Shown: positions 9,862 through 20,978 of the stretch, one piece after another
How the letters are laid out: each line of letters starts with the position of its first letter
Position numbering within the stretch: the first letter of the stretch is position 1
Source of the DNA: Petrolisthes cinctipes
Taxonomy: Eukaryota > Arthropoda > Malacostraca > Decapoda > Porcellanidae
NCBI GenBank assembly: GCA_033782935.1
Contig: JAWQEG010000003.1
Location: 1,183,501-1,247,500 of the forward strand
Direction of reading: 5' to 3'
DNA: 64,000 bases
Program-made: the position numbers and the translations under genes
Notes under the pieces: generated by a model
Databases searched by the model: none
The model's input: the letters and a program-made list of their open reading frames with translations, nothing else
Told to the model about the DNA's origin: nothing

Positions 9862-10890
9862 TCTAAGACTCTAATGTTTTCATCATATATGATGTTGTTG
9901 TTTTAAGTAGTGCATAGCTGCTTGTTATAAATTAAAAGATGGTAGTTAATCTATTTATTGGAAAGTTTATCAGCTAAGAAACAGAGGTAAGCTGTCAAAA
10001 TTTTACCCGAGTTAGGCGGAATTCTTACTTGCCCGTCACCATCAATATCGTCACAAACACGACGGCCTATCGCTTTGGAGGAGATGAGCTCCATCACAAG
10101 GGTAGACGGTGTGACTGCATCCTGTCATTAGTCCCTTACCAAAACAAGATAGACAGCAACCATCTCCTCATCATTGCTGCTCTACTGCTTTTTGATGAAG
10201 CATATAACCGCCCAGCTAGGCCAACAAGACAGGAGAAGGCAGAGAATAATGGTCACACCAGCTGCTGCTGGAGAGACCTTTGCCAGGAGAACTCAGCATT
10301 CTCATGGAGGCAGAGAAGAGAAGGCTGATGTGAACACCTACCATGAAACCTACCACATGACACCAGACACTTTCGAGTAACTTCTGCAGAGTTGGTCCTC
10401 ATATAGAAAAATAATAAACAATCTTTAGGGATCCTGTGGGTGCACCATGAGCTGCACAGCCGAGATGCACGGTACTGCGAGGATGTGCGGTGTTGTCACA
10501 TTTCCAGATTCACCGAACAAAAGTTTTCACATCACATGAATGTACACATGTTATGCAAATCCATGTAAATATTTACTTTACTAATATGATCTCATTTCTT
10601 TTTCTGTGTACAAATGTTTATTATTCACATTTTCAATAATCCAAGATATCCAGCACCCTCGACAGTGGTCAACATCGCCGCTATCGCTCCGTCAAAAGAT
10701 GAAATTATTTATCTTTTGACGGTGGCCATCGGCGCGACGAGCTGGGGCACACAGCGAGAGGAATGCCCATGGTTCTTATTACATCCGACTTCCTTGCCAT
10801 CATTGACGGTGACCGAGCTGACGGTGATGGGCTAGTGATAATCCCGCCTTACTCCTATATGGATGATTATTTTTGACCACAACTGTACCG
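9862..10890. other. Composite repeat region with hairpin
   Basis: Holds the right end of a Tc1-type MITE (about 10858-10890). A perfect 12-bp-arm hairpin lies at 10689-10722 (ccgtcaaaagat and its inverse), within a wider imperfect inverted repeat. cccgtcaccatc near 10031 is inverted near 10825. A 99-codon open frame at 10029-10328 shows no family motif. Probably a decayed DNA transposon. Confidence 0.4.
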
Positions 10891-11009
10891 GTATAACAAC
10901 TCCATAGACAAACAAACAAACAACAGCCCATCCTTGTATCCTCTTCCCCATTCTTGTGTGTGTGTGTGTTTATGTGTGTATGAAGTCCATACTAAGGTTC
11001 ATACCCTAT

Positions 11010-11521
11010 ACACCATACAACCTTTTGGGCTCCTCGGGCCACATGATCAAACTTAAAACTCACTGAGGGCCGCAAGATTTATGTTAAGCAAAAATGTAGA
11101 AATTGTAGGTGCTTAATGGTAAAAATATAGTACTTAATGACTTAATCCATTACATTACAAAACTATGATTAATCCATTACATTACAAAACTATGATTAAT
11201 CCATTACATTACAAAACTATGATTAATCCATTACATTACAAAACTGATTAATCCATTACATTACAAAACTATGATTAATCCATTACATTACAAAACTATG
11301 ATTAATCCATTACGTTACAAAACTATGATTAATCCATTATCTGGCATACATGACAGTCTTCTTAATGCGATTTTTGACACTGTGATTCATAGACAAGCTT
11401 CTTTATGTTGGGTTGGAAAACTTTGTTATTGTTATATTTTACCATTTATTACTTACTAAGGGCCGCCAGAGGGTTGCTTGAGGGCCAAATGTGGCCCGCG
11501 GACCGCTGGTTGTACATCCCT
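11010..11521. mobile_element. hAT-like non-autonomous element with 27-bp tandem repeat
   Basis: The right end gcggaccgctggttgtacat ccctg and a diverged left end (tacaacc then gggctcctcgggccac) are typical of hAT/Charlie-type termini. The centre (11141-11340) is about seven tandem copies of attaatccattacattacaa plus aactatg, a 27-bp minisatellite; one copy lacks two bases. Confidence 0.6.
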
Positions 11522-11680
11522 GGTCTACACCATAAAATTAATGTTCATGAATATGGACCAATGTGTTGCAGAGTGAGACAAACAACAGCCCGTCCTTGTA
11601 TCCTCTTCCCCATTCTTGTGTGTGTGTGTGTGTGTGTGTGTGTATGAAGTCTGTGCTAAGTTTCCTACCCTATGTAAAAG
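11522..11680. repeat. Duplicated intron segment with decoy splice acceptor
   Basis: 11541-11577 repeats exactly the 37 bp spanning the FANCL exon 4 acceptor (tgttcatgaatatggaccaa, then tgtgttgcag and seven exon bases). The next ~70 bp (caaacaacagcccgtccttg, GT repeat, tatgaagtc) repeats 10918-10990. Nothing exon-like follows, so this is a decoy acceptor. Confidence 0.75.
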
Positions 11681-12207
11681 CGCAATTTTTCTCCCCTTAA
11701 TTAAATATTACTATTTTTACTTTACTCTGGGAGGAAAACAAAAACCCACTGCCTTTAACAAAACAAAAAGCCACCAGTGTATGCTACTACTCTATCCTAT
11801 AACTGGATCAACCCGGTCTGGAAAAAAAAACCAAGAGACCGATGAGGAACAGGACTTGCCTTGTGGATATCAAAAATAAATCATACAATGGACAAGTCCA
11901 GCTCCTCTCCAGTACTGGGTAAACGCTGCCACCACCAGACCAAAGTCGATCAGAGTAACCAAGTGAACACACACCGGAAGGGTAGCGTAGCGTTGGCTTA
12001 TGTAGGCGCTTGAGTATGCAACCCAGACTACAATTTTAACGGGGGTACGATCAGTGTTGTGAATTGAGAATTAATATCTATATAGGAACACAGTCTATTT
12101 GTTATATCGGTGACGGAAATACTCAACTAATTATAAACCCGTTTATTTTATAAAATTGTGGCACGAGTACATTTATATAATAATAATACAATGATAATTT
12201 CTTCTCC

Positions 12208-12412
12208 CCCTCCCTTGTTAATATTTCCTACTCCCCGTTCTGTCATCTAGGACAGAAGAATTCCGTGTCTCGCTAGTTGACAGAGCTAACACACAAATAA
12301 AAAAAACAATTATTACAATGAAATATCCCCCCTCCCTTAATAACAGTACCTACTCCCTGTTCTGTCATCTAGGACAGGAAGAATTCCGTGTCTCGCTAGT
12401 TGACAGAGATCT
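12208..12412 (+). repeat. Tandem duplication of ~122 bp
   Basis: The string ctgtcatctaggacag followed by aagaattccgtgtctcgcta occurs twice, at about 12240 and 12364, with one indel. Just upstream of the Tigger transposon. No coding function. Confidence 0.6.
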
Positions 12413-12734
12413 AAACACTTAAATCCACATACAGGCAACCCCTGTTTAACAAACGTTCACACAACGAAATTTCGCTACAACGAAGGTTTTACTTTACTAC
12501 CATTTGCTCGCATAACGAACACCAAAATCGCTATAACAAATTTTTTTTACTGAGTTTGAAAAACCCCCCGCATCACGCAAGGCGACAGTCTATCGAGTAT
12601 AGCAGCGCCTCTATCGGAAAAAAAAAGCGCATCACTCGCTCGTGCACGCTCACTCCCACGCCACTCACTCCCGCGCTACAGTTCAAACCAACAACAGTGT
12701 CTCTCTCGTGCAGTAAAAGTAACTTTTACTCATC

Positions 12735-14590
12735 ATGCCACCCAAACGCCCTGCTACGAGCCCTGCAATGTCGCCTAGTGCTACAAAGAAGACAAGAAAG
12801 TGCCCTACTCTGGAAGTGAAACTGGATATTATTCATAGGCACGAGAGAGGGGAGAAAACAAATAGTATTGCTCGTCATCATGGCCTGGCTCCATCGACTG
12901 TCTCTACTATTTTCAAGGCAGCAGACTCCATCAAGAAGGCTGGGGAGACTGTAACTTCTCTGCAAGCCAAAAGGACTACCCGAACTCGTGACCCTGCATT
13001 TGATAAGATGGAAACGCTTCTGGAGATGTGGATAAATGACCAGGTACGTCGCCGTATGCCGATTTCTACAGCCTTAATTACTGCTAAAGCATTATCACTC
13101 TGGGAAGATATCCAGACAAAGTTGCATGAGGAGGAAAAGGCAAAGATTCCCTTTGGTGCAAGCAAGGGGTGGTTTGATCGTTTCCGTAAACGAGCTGGTC
13201 TGCATAGCATACGGACAACAGGGGAATCAGCCAGTGCCGATCAACCAGCTGCTGATGCCTTTAAATCTATATTGAAGCAGCGTATCTCCGAGGGCGGTTA
13301 CTCCAGCAGACAGGTAATTAATTTGGACGAGACTGGCTTGTATTGGAAAAAAATGACTTCCAAGACTTTCATCTCTCAAGAGGAAAAGAAGGCACCAGGA
13401 TTTAAAGTGCCTAAGGATAGGCTAACACTCTCGCTTGGGGGTAATGCAGAGGGTGACCTGAAGCTGAAACCACTCCTGATTTATCAGTCAGAGAACCCTA
13501 GGGCACTGAAGGGCTTCACAAAGGCACAACTTCCAGTTATTTGGAAGTCCAACAAGAAGACCTGGCTCACTTCCTCCCTTTGCCAGGATTATGTGTGTGG
13601 CTATCTCTCGCCAGCATTAAAGAAATATGCTGCAAATAATAACATGGCTAACCGTTTCCTGCTGATCCTTGACAATGCCCCAAGCCACCCACGTGCCATG
13701 GAAGATTGGGCTGATAACATCGAGGTCTTGTTTATGCCGCCAAATACCACATCTTAGATCCAGCCCATGGATCAGACCGTCATCGCCGCCTTTAAGGCCT
13801 ACTACCAGTTATGCACTATGGCACAGCTGGTGCAGGCACTGGACAACAACCCCAATCTCACCATTCGGGAATACTGGCGCCAGTATAATATCAAGAAGGG
13901 GATTGATAACATCACTGCCTCCTAGAAAGAAGTGGATGCCAAAACTATGAATGCGGCTGTAAAGTTTGGCCTGAATCGACCAATAATTTTACTGGATTCG
14001 TCCCCACCAGTGTCAGTAACCTCCGTAGTGATATCGTTCGGCTGTCCCACCGTGCTGGCTTCGACGAGGTGGATGAGGATGATGTGCAGGAGCTGCTGGA
14101 CAGCCACAGTCAACCTCTGACTAATGAGGAGTTAGAGGATATGCTACAGCAGCGAGTACACCATGAAGAAGCCGAGCCCCCAGTGAGAAAACGAGTGCTG
14201 ACCATAGATAGTTTACAAGAATTTTGTAATAAAATAGAGAGTGCCATTGAGTCTATAAAAGAAATGGACCCAAATTCGGCTAGGAGTGGCACTGCAGCGT
14301 ATGGAGTGGAGAAGGCACTTGGGTGTTATAGAGAAATGTTTGCTGCAAAGAGACGGAAAGCTACACAGACATCTATCGACTCTTTCTTCAGGCCATCCAC
14401 CCCTTCCACTACATCATCTATGTCACCAGTGCCATCAATCTCAAGTGATGTCCCTCTGTTCATCACCGCTTCACCATCAAGAACTCCAACCTCTTCAGTG
14501 GCTTCAACTTCATCTGCCTACAACCTTGACTCACCAGCAGCTGACTCACCAGATATCGTGGATATTAACTACTCGTCTGATTCTGACTGA
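12735..14590 (+). pseudogene. Tigger-like DDE transposase (broken)
   Basis: Translation begins MPPKRPATSPAMSPSATKKT. An N-terminal CENP-B-type helix-turn-helix (VKLDIIHRHERGEKTNSIAR, then APSTVSTIFK) comes first. A second DNA-binding domain with KGWFDRFRKRAGLH follows, then the DDE catalytic domain: INLDETGLYWK (first Asp), LLILDNAPSHP (second Asp) and QPMDQ (third Asp). The product would cut and paste the element using its TA-flanked ends. It is inactive: TAG at 13755-13757 falls between NTTS and IQPMDQ, a second TAG at 13923-13925 replaces a probable Trp codon, and a frameshift lies near 13975-13990 before the acidic C-terminal tail (EVDEDDVQELLDSHSQ). Total coding length of about 615 codons is usual for Tigger. 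Confidence 0.9.
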
Positions 14591-14715
14591 ATGTGTGGAC
14601 ATATTGTAATTACTTCTGTGTAAAATAAAAATGTGTAAATGGTATACAGTTTGTATTTCATTTAAACCTTTCACTATGATAAACTCGAGCTTTGTTTACG
14701 CTTCACCAGCATGCA

Positions 14716-14933
14716 GTGTTGCCAAGTATGGGAAATTAGAGGTGCCAATGGGGATATTATATTAAGATTGTGTAAGAGTAAATTGGGAAAATTCTACCAG
14801 ACGAAATATTAAGTAGAATAATAGATGGTAAATATGCAACTATCTTCAAGAGTAAACAGGGAATTTTGAGGTAAAAAGGGAAATTCTGATGTTAAAGTTG
14901 GGGAAATATCGTCAAGCAGACCTGGCAACACTG
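14716..14933. mobile_element. hAT-type MITE family E, copy 2
   Basis: Ends CAGTGTTGCCAAGTATGG and CAGACCTGGCAACACTG. The 8-bp flanks CCAGCATG and CCGGCATG differ at one base, consistent with an aged hAT target duplication. Nested in the Tigger element. Confidence 0.75.
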
Positions 14934-15040
14934 CCGGCATGTTAAAATCGGAGCACTGGGGGCTAACCTGTAAGAATTGGTTCGAGCAACGAACGTTTTT
15001 TTAGGAACGTAACCCGTTCGTTAACTGGGGGTTGCCTCTA

Positions 15041-15718
15041 CCAAAAACAATGACCACAATACGGTATTTTAAAAAATCACTTCCTAAACATCAATATCCT
15101 ACTACATCCTAACATCAATATCCTAATACATCCTAACATCAATATCTTAATACTATTATCCGAATTGTGAATTGCCAGCAATTATTATTAGTATTATTCA
15201 CCACATGTGTGTCAAGTTGCTCAAGGGTTGTTTGCTAATAAATGGCGGCTTTTCCCAGCTGTTATCACCAAAGCCGGAAGCAGAATGAGAACAAAAAAAA
15301 CATACATTAGATACTATGTCCTTACATGAACACACAATATTCTTCAGTTATTTAATTTCAATCACTGGACTAATCGATTCACCACTCACAATATTCACAA
15401 TGCAATATATATATAACGAGAGCTAGTTTGAGCTCTTACCTGTTATCACCAAAGCCGGAAACAGAATGAGAAGGAAATACTGAAGGATACTCCCTCTTCA
15501 CTTCTCCTTCCACCTCCACTTGTTAAACAAAGTAGTGCCTCGTATTTCATGTCCTAGCATTTTCATCAGTTCACCCTTACTGATGTATATTTAGTTACAT
15601 ACCATAATTTAAACATATTCCTGTACTCAAATACATTGCCTTCTTCTTTTGTTAAAGTATTATATTACTGTAGTATACATATACAAGGCATGTATTGTTC
15701 GGCCATCAAGAGAATGTA
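15041..15718. other. Intron sequence, no gene recognised
   Basis: AT-rich. The string accaaagccggaa followed by cagaatgaga occurs twice (about 15268 and 15450), a partial direct repeat. No open frame with recognisable motifs. Confidence 0.4.
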
Positions 15719-15928
15719 CACTCGCCAGCACTGCCGCGTGGACAGGGACTCACACATATTCAGAGATGTAGCACCACTGTGATTATTTAGCTCGAAACAA
15801 TCTACATGTGTGAGATAGAGTATACTCGACACACTAGCTAAGAAGTGAACTTTGTTGCTTAAGGAACTACATCACTTTAATCTCTTAAACATGTGAGCCC
15901 CTGTACCATGCGGCAGTGCTGGCGACTG
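15719..15928. mobile_element. TA-flanked MITE with ~38-bp inverted ends
   Basis: Left end CACTCGCCAGCACTGCCGCG and right end CGGCAGTGCTGGCGACTG are inverted repeats continuing through caggGactcac-type sequence, each bordered by TA. 210 bp, no coding. Fits a Tc1/mariner-derived MITE. Confidence 0.8.
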
Positions 15929-16410
15929 TACCATCCTACTAAAATAATTTCTCTAAGTAAGTTATAGTTAAAATGCAGGTACCATCATAGGAGAGTTAGG
16001 TTCGTAATTATAAATTATAATTATAATTGCAGGTTATTCCCTGTATCCCATTAATACCCTTTATCCACTTAATCAACCCGTATTTTTCTATCCCTATCAA
16101 TCTACGTAGGTTTCAATTATTCCTCCATTTTACTCATTTACCTAACTATAATAATTATTTCTATTGTTCTCACATAACATCTAACTATAATTATCATTTG
16201 TACTGTTCATCACATTAACATTTTCAGAAGAAGCCCACCACCGAGATTATTCGTCATTGATAATCCCGGCCTGGCTACTCCCTACAATCTTATACTAAAA
16301 GCCTACCCTAATACCCGTAAATATTCTAATTAACAATATATATAAAAATAGGGGTGTTACACCTATACACCATACATAAATGTTCATGAATATGGACCAA
16401 TGTGTTGCAG

Positions 16411-16567
16411 AGTGAGGGTGTAGTGAGTGTAGTTGATGCCTGGGAGAAGCAGTTGTGTGCAATGCAGGACGTGTGGCAGGTGCTGGATGAATTGGACTCC
16501 TCGGCTCTGGTGCTCGACCCTCCTGCCCCTCCCCCGCGCCGAGCCATCACACGCAGAATACTACTTG
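16411..16567 (+). CDS. FANCL: FANCL window exon 4 (UBC-fold domain)
   Basis: The acceptor is ccaatgtgttgcag and the donor is CTTG|GTAGGA. The exon encodes 52 codons plus one base. The core DVWQVLDELDSSALVLDPPA followed by PRRAITRRILLG aligns with human FANCL FWDVMDEIDEKTWVLEPEKP and ATARRIALG, the linker between the two DRWD lobes. The weak polypyrimidine tract is notable. A 37-bp copy of the sequence across this acceptor occurs at 11541-11577. MITE sequence resumes 49 bp after the donor. Confidence 0.92.
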
Positions 16568-16615
16568 GTAGGATCATGGCTGAGTTTTGTTTTAGGATTC
16601 TCATTGACATTCTAT

Positions 16616-17047
16616 GGGTCGATTCCACAGTGGTATGCTTTTGTTAGCTTACCAACCAACCACACTTGTAGGGCTTCATTTTTTTCCAAAAGCTGAGTAT
16701 CCACATTGAGGGTCGATTCCACAGTGGTATTCGTTTGTTAGCTTCCCAACCAACCACACTTATAAGGCTTCATTATTATTCAGAAGCTGAGTATCCACAT
16801 TGAGGGTTGATTCCACAGTGGTATTGGTTTGTTAGCTTCTTAACCAACCACACTTGTAAGGCTTCATTATTTTCCAAAAGGTGAGTATTCACATAACCAA
16901 AATCTATTAAAACAGTTAGATAATGATGATCACTGCATAGTTTACTCACCAAATTCATTAAATAATTCACCCATAAGTCATTAACATGGCTAAGATTCTT
17001 TCGTTTGCGTGCTTACAAACCACTACCAACCACTGTAGAATCGACAC
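16616..17047. mobile_element. MITE family D with triplicated 5' segment
   Basis: The first 94 bp, beginning gggtcgattccacagtggta, occur three times in tandem at 16616, 16710 and 16804. The rest of the element follows and ends actgtagaatcgac. It starts 49 bp after the FANCL exon 4 donor. Confidence 0.85.
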
Positions 17048-17065
17048 TATATAATTATACACATT

Positions 17066-17226
17066 AAGGAGGAAATTTTGTGTTGGTAAATCTGGTGCAA
17101 TTGAATCCTCCAAACTATTCTAAGCAACAGAACACCATTATTTTTGTTCATCTGATCCTGTTTCCTGGCATACTTTGGAGGAATCAAGACACTCCAATGT
17201 TACAAAAGTGAATTACCACCTTAATT
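17066..17226. repeat. MITE family B, copy 3
   Basis: 160-bp palindrome-like element. Left TTAAGGAGGAAATTTTGTGT and right (inverted) TTAAGGTGGTAATTCACTTT ends run into tgaatcctccaaactat on one side and cttgattcctccaaagtatg (inverted) on the other. Confidence 0.7.
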
Positions 17227-17271
17227 AACCTGGTTCTCAAAAAGACTGCCCCAATCTCAGTTTTAGATTAA

Positions 17272-17727
17272 GGGTCGTATTCAAGAACGTTTGTGGTGGT
17301 ATTATTACAGAATTACTGTGTTCTTGGCTAGGGCCGCACAGTGTTACCACATCTGGCTAGGTCGTGGAAATTTGCCCCGGTCACTTTATGATAATTTACA
17401 CTGGTTATATCCCAGTAGTTTGCCCAGCTTAGGTCCCGGTAGTCAGCTGTGGTCTAGGTTAGGTTAGACTAATTTCCAAATTATGTATCTCGAAAACGGG
17501 GCATCTCCGAGAGAAACACCATAGATGAAAAGTGTGTTAGAATGGTCCAAAATAGTGGGTAATGATACTAAAATATACATTATAATGAATGAAATACTTC
17601 TATAAATTTACCTTTGTGGTGCATACGATGGTGTAGTACCAGTATTACGGCACCATAGACAAACAACAGAGCCATCATACTGGTACCACACCATCGTATA
17701 CACCACGAATGTTCTTGAATATGGCCC
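17272..17727. mobile_element. Inverted-repeat element with nested MITE and inner hairpin
   Basis: Outer ends gggtcgtattcaagaacgtt and aatgttcttgaatatggccc are inverted copies. Inside lies a family A MITE (about 17334-17601) and a smaller inverted repeat (17625-17704, atacgatggtgtagtaccag and its inverse). The outer end resembles atgttcatgaatatggacc beside the FANCL exon 4 acceptor and its copy at 11541. Confidence 0.65.
17334..17601 (+). repeat. MITE family A, copy 4 (nested)
   Basis: Contains atctggctaggtcgtgg, cccagcttaggtcccggtag and the acttctataaatttacc tail of family A, shortened at its 5' end. Confidence 0.6.
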
Positions 17728-17894
17728 ATAGTTAGACTGAAATGCTGTCCATGATAAAGTGAAGTATAGCTACGGAAATTCCTCGTTTTTGCACTGTTGT
17801 TTTAAGTATGTATTGCACTGTTTGTAATGAGTTTGTGTACAGTAAACCCTCTTAGTACATTACACACCCATAAACCTAGCAAATAATAAGGGTG

Positions 17895-18565
17895 AATGTT
17901 CTTACTAGGACCAAGTGTGAGATAATCTTGGAAGGTGAGAGGGTGGATGAAGTGAAAAAGTTTACATATTTATAAACAGTGTTGTGTAAATATGGGAGCA
18001 TGGAAGGAGAAATGAAAGGAAGCAGTAAAGGGTAGGCAGGACAAACATCCTTAGGGAGAATCGTGAAGGGTAGAAGTGTGGGCATAGAAGTGAAAAAGGA
18101 ACTGAGAAATAGTATAGTCCTGCCAACACTGACATAAGTGTCAGAGACATGGACATGAAACCAGCCACAGCCATCTAGAATAGGTGTGGTCGAGATGAGT
18201 TGTCTGACAAGGTGGGATGGGGAAAGTAATGAGAATATATATGAGAGGTGTGGTCTGGGTGAGAAGGCAGTTGGTGCTGAATGTGGGGTGATTGAGAGAG
18301 TGAAGTGAAATCCACCAAGATGGTTTGGGAATTGTGGAGAGAATGCAAGGGTGTCCGAGAGTGAGCAGGAGGAGCCTAGAATGAAAGGCAGATCTTCAGT
18401 CAGATGGATGAACAGGATGGAAGAGTAGATGGGAGAGAAATGTGAATGGAAGGGGAGGGTTTGACCAAGCAAAGAGAGAGTGTTGGAGACACTTCTGCCA
18501 CGGCCACTCTCTTGGGGGGAGTTCCCTGATGGAGCGAGGCATCAGAGCTATAGATAGATAGATGA
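17895..18565 (+). mobile_element. RTE LINE 3' fragment (decayed)
   Basis: Follows the last ~220 codons of the RTE ORF at 34.7 kb with many substitutions. Recognisable pieces include cctgccaacactgacata, gttgtctgacaaggtgggat and agacacttctgcc, with the tail tatagatagatagat. Multiple stops; pseudogenic. Confidence 0.8.
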
Positions 18566-18765
18566 ATTTTAATCAGCTAGCTTGTAGACAGCATTAGAAA
18601 ATGGAAAAAAACAAACAAGCAATTGCATGTCTTAGATGTATTTGTGATGCTGCTAGTCTAGTTTTTAAAAAGATCAGTTGACAAAATTCTCAAGGAGCCA
18701 GCATGTGACTTGTTTCTTGTGTAGGGGTGGACAGCTGTGGTGAGTTGATTGAATTGATAATTTTT

Positions 18766-19062
18766 TGTCTATCTATCAATCTATCTATAGCTCCGATGCC
18801 TCATTCCCTCCGGGAACTCCCGCCAAGGGGGTGGCCACGGCAGAAGAGTCTCCAGTTTTCCCTGTTCCAACACTCCCTCCTCACTTGCTCCCTCCCCCCC
18901 TCACACTTCTCTCTCTCACATACTCTTCCACTCTATTCTGCCATCTAACCGGAGGTCTGCCTCTCACACCAGGTCCCACAACTTCACTATCGAACACCTA
19001 CTTTACAAACTCCACACCTTGCATTCTCTCCATATGTCCAAGCCACCTCAATGAATTACGCT
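18766..19062 (-). mobile_element. RTE LINE 3' fragment, opposite strand
   Basis: Reverse complement of the RTE 3' end: starts with a TATC/TCTA tail, then ctccgggaactcccgccaag and ggaggtctgcctctcacacc, and stops at about the codons for MKRNSLRWLGHMERMQG. A 5'-truncated insertion on the - strand. Confidence 0.8.
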
Positions 19063-19412
19063 TCATTGATAATTTTAGCTTGGGATTTTGCATGCTCATT
19101 AAGCAGTTGGTGGTGCAAATTACAAAAGGTCGTTGGAGCATATTTTTGTTAAACAGATGCTCGTTAAGCGTATGCCCGTTAAGTGGGACTCGCCTATACA
19201 ATAGAGAAGTACCGTACCACACAACACGGGCAAGGAGCAGGAACTGTACACAGTAATGGTGTTGCTGTTGGATAAGCTTCAGTTATTTTTTCATAGCACT
19301 TTTCATACCATCAAATCATATGCCTTTTGCATAGTGAGAGTTATCGTATATTTTCGACTTTCATACCATCAAATTTTTGTATAATGGGGACATTTTCGTG
19401 AAGCAAGGAAAA

Positions 19413-19513
<101 letters not shown>

Positions 19514-19736
19514 TAATACAGATAAAAGCCTTCACCAGCTGTCTCCATTTTTTGCTTTATCTCAATCTTTGTATTATTTATGATCTTGTTTAGTTCTGTG
19601 TGCCTGTAACCATTTCCTGTCAAGTTTCTTATTGATGTCACAACCAAATGCCGTACATGGCCTGGTGTAAGGTTTGTATTATGGACTTGAATTGTACCAC
19701 CATTAATCTCATCCTCTTATTGTTTGGGTATTTATT

Positions 19737-20054
19737 GAAAGAATTACCGTTTTGTAGCAGTGTTGCCAGATCCGGCTAGGTCCCAGTACTTTGCCCCGAT
19801 CATTTCCTGTACTTACCACTGTTATTTCCCGGTAGTTTGCCCAGGTTAGGTCCTGGGTGTCTGCTGTGGTCTAGGTTAGGTTAGGTAAGGTCAGGCTAAT
19901 TTCAAGATGTCTCATTTGAATATGCCCTATCTTGGAAATGGGGCATTTGCGGAGGAAATGCCATAGAGGAAAATAGTCTTAGAATGGTCTAAATAAGTGG
20001 GTAATGAAGGTTGAAAAACCGTACGTGATAATGACAATTTTTTCAATATTTACC
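19737..20054 (+). repeat. MITE family A, copy 5, next to FANCL exon 5
   Basis: Complete copy from ggtatttattgaaagaatta to ttttttcaatatttacc. Its right end lies 21 bp before the exon 5 start, so it replaces the usual branch-point region of the intron. Confidence 0.8.
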
Positions 20055-20075
20055 ATTGTTTGTTGGTGTTGACAG

Positions 20076-20200
20076 AGAACCAGGTTAGTGTGCAGTTGAG
20101 TGTGTCACTGCAACACCCACGCTGCTTCCCTCAGTGTCACCTTCTCGGTCCTTCCCGCCTCACATCACCCCTTGCTGCTATGCTTTTGCAAAACTTTCAG
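20076..20200 (+). CDS. FANCL: FANCL window exon 5 (second UBC-fold lobe)
   Basis: The first two bases complete a Glu codon with the G of exon 4. The remaining 41 codons begin NQVSVQLSVSLQHPRCFPQC and follow human FANCL NNVSINIEVDPRHPTMLPEC, then CFFLGADHVVKPLGIKLSRN. The C-x-x-L-G motif and the downstream Leu-rich stretch are conserved. The acceptor is tgttggtgttgacag and the donor CAG|GTCAGT. The MITE at 19737-20054 ends only 21 bp before the exon. Confidence 0.92.
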
Positions 20201-20274
20201 GTCAGTTGTATGTAGGTAAATATATAGACAAAGGTAAATATATAGATAAACATAATGATAAAAATAATAAAACA

Positions 20275-20500
20275 ACAGGGTAAGGGGTCCTTCAAATTTG
20301 GTGAAGGGAAGAATATGCCTCACTTATCCTGTGCGTGTCGTAAAAGGCGACTAAAAGGTTGGGCGGTTGGGCTTGCAACCCTCCCCCGTAAAAAGTGAGA
20401 CTGCAGCAGTGAACAATGACTTACCTCAGATTTCACGGTGGCGATTCATTGTGGCCACCCCTTCGGGGATTAAAGGCGTCTGCCAAAAAAAAAGTAAATA
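20275..20500 (+). repeat. SINE-like repeat with A-rich tail
   Basis: A ~200-bp unit (aagaatatgcctcacttatc, cgtgtcgtaaaaggcgacta, tgcaaccctcccc) ends in gtggccaccccttcggggat and an A-rich tail. Its 3' end resembles the RTE fragment at 5490. A SINE or short LINE 3' end that shares the RTE tail is plausible; I see no convincing tRNA-like promoter boxes. Confidence 0.45.
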
Positions 20501-20634
20501 TAAAATTAAAATAAAACAACATCCATATCTCCTGTTACCCCACTCAGGTGTGTAGAGTCTTGATGCTGGACTAGAATGGCCTGGTCATGTCCCTTATCCA
20601 CTAAGCCCCGGGCCTTATCTACCGTGGGAGCTCT

Positions 20635-20960
20635 GTCTTGTGGGCCTTTCTCTTGCACTCACGGTCACTATGTAAACAACACATTTGACGGCTAATAGCT
20701 TGTAAACCACTCACACTACATAAATAAATGATACAGAATATTGAAGTACAAACCTTTAGCTGTGTCCTGATGTACTTGTGAAAACTAAATGGACATCTGT
20801 TGGATGGGTAGCCAGCTCAGACTGACATCAACTCAAAATTCACTTTTACACTCTATTTACATATCTAAGTATGTTTTCACATTCAAATTTCGTTATAAAT
20901 CATGTCAGAATCACATTTTTCAACACAACAATATGAAATATAATGTCACTGTCATTTTTA
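20635..20960. repeat. Unclassified interspersed repeat, copy 2
   Basis: Inverse copy of 80-470, ending just before the truncated Tigger element at 20979. Confidence 0.6.
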
Positions 20961-20978
20961 CATACATACAGTACTGTA

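Larger units (their letters stand above)
12432..15038 (+). mobile_element. Tigger/pogo-type DNA transposon, near full length
   Basis: 2.6-kb element with inverted ends CAGGCAACCCC and GGGGTTGCCTC (imperfect at the last base) extended by TTAAC-AAACG-like sequence. It is flanked by TA at 12430-12431 and 15039-15040. It contains one transposase gene on the + strand. It lies in FANCL intron 3. A hAT-type MITE (14716-14933) has inserted into its 3' non-coding part, so the Tigger is older. Confidence 0.9.

Noticed and set aside
10029..10380. Open frames at 10029-10328 and 10174-10380 as a host exon
   Set aside because: No protein motif, no splice sites consistent with FANCL phases, and surroundings are decayed transposon.
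11141..11340. Tandem 27-bp array as a CRISPR-like array
   Set aside because: Units are head-to-tail without unique spacers, in a eukaryotic hAT-like element; it is a minisatellite.
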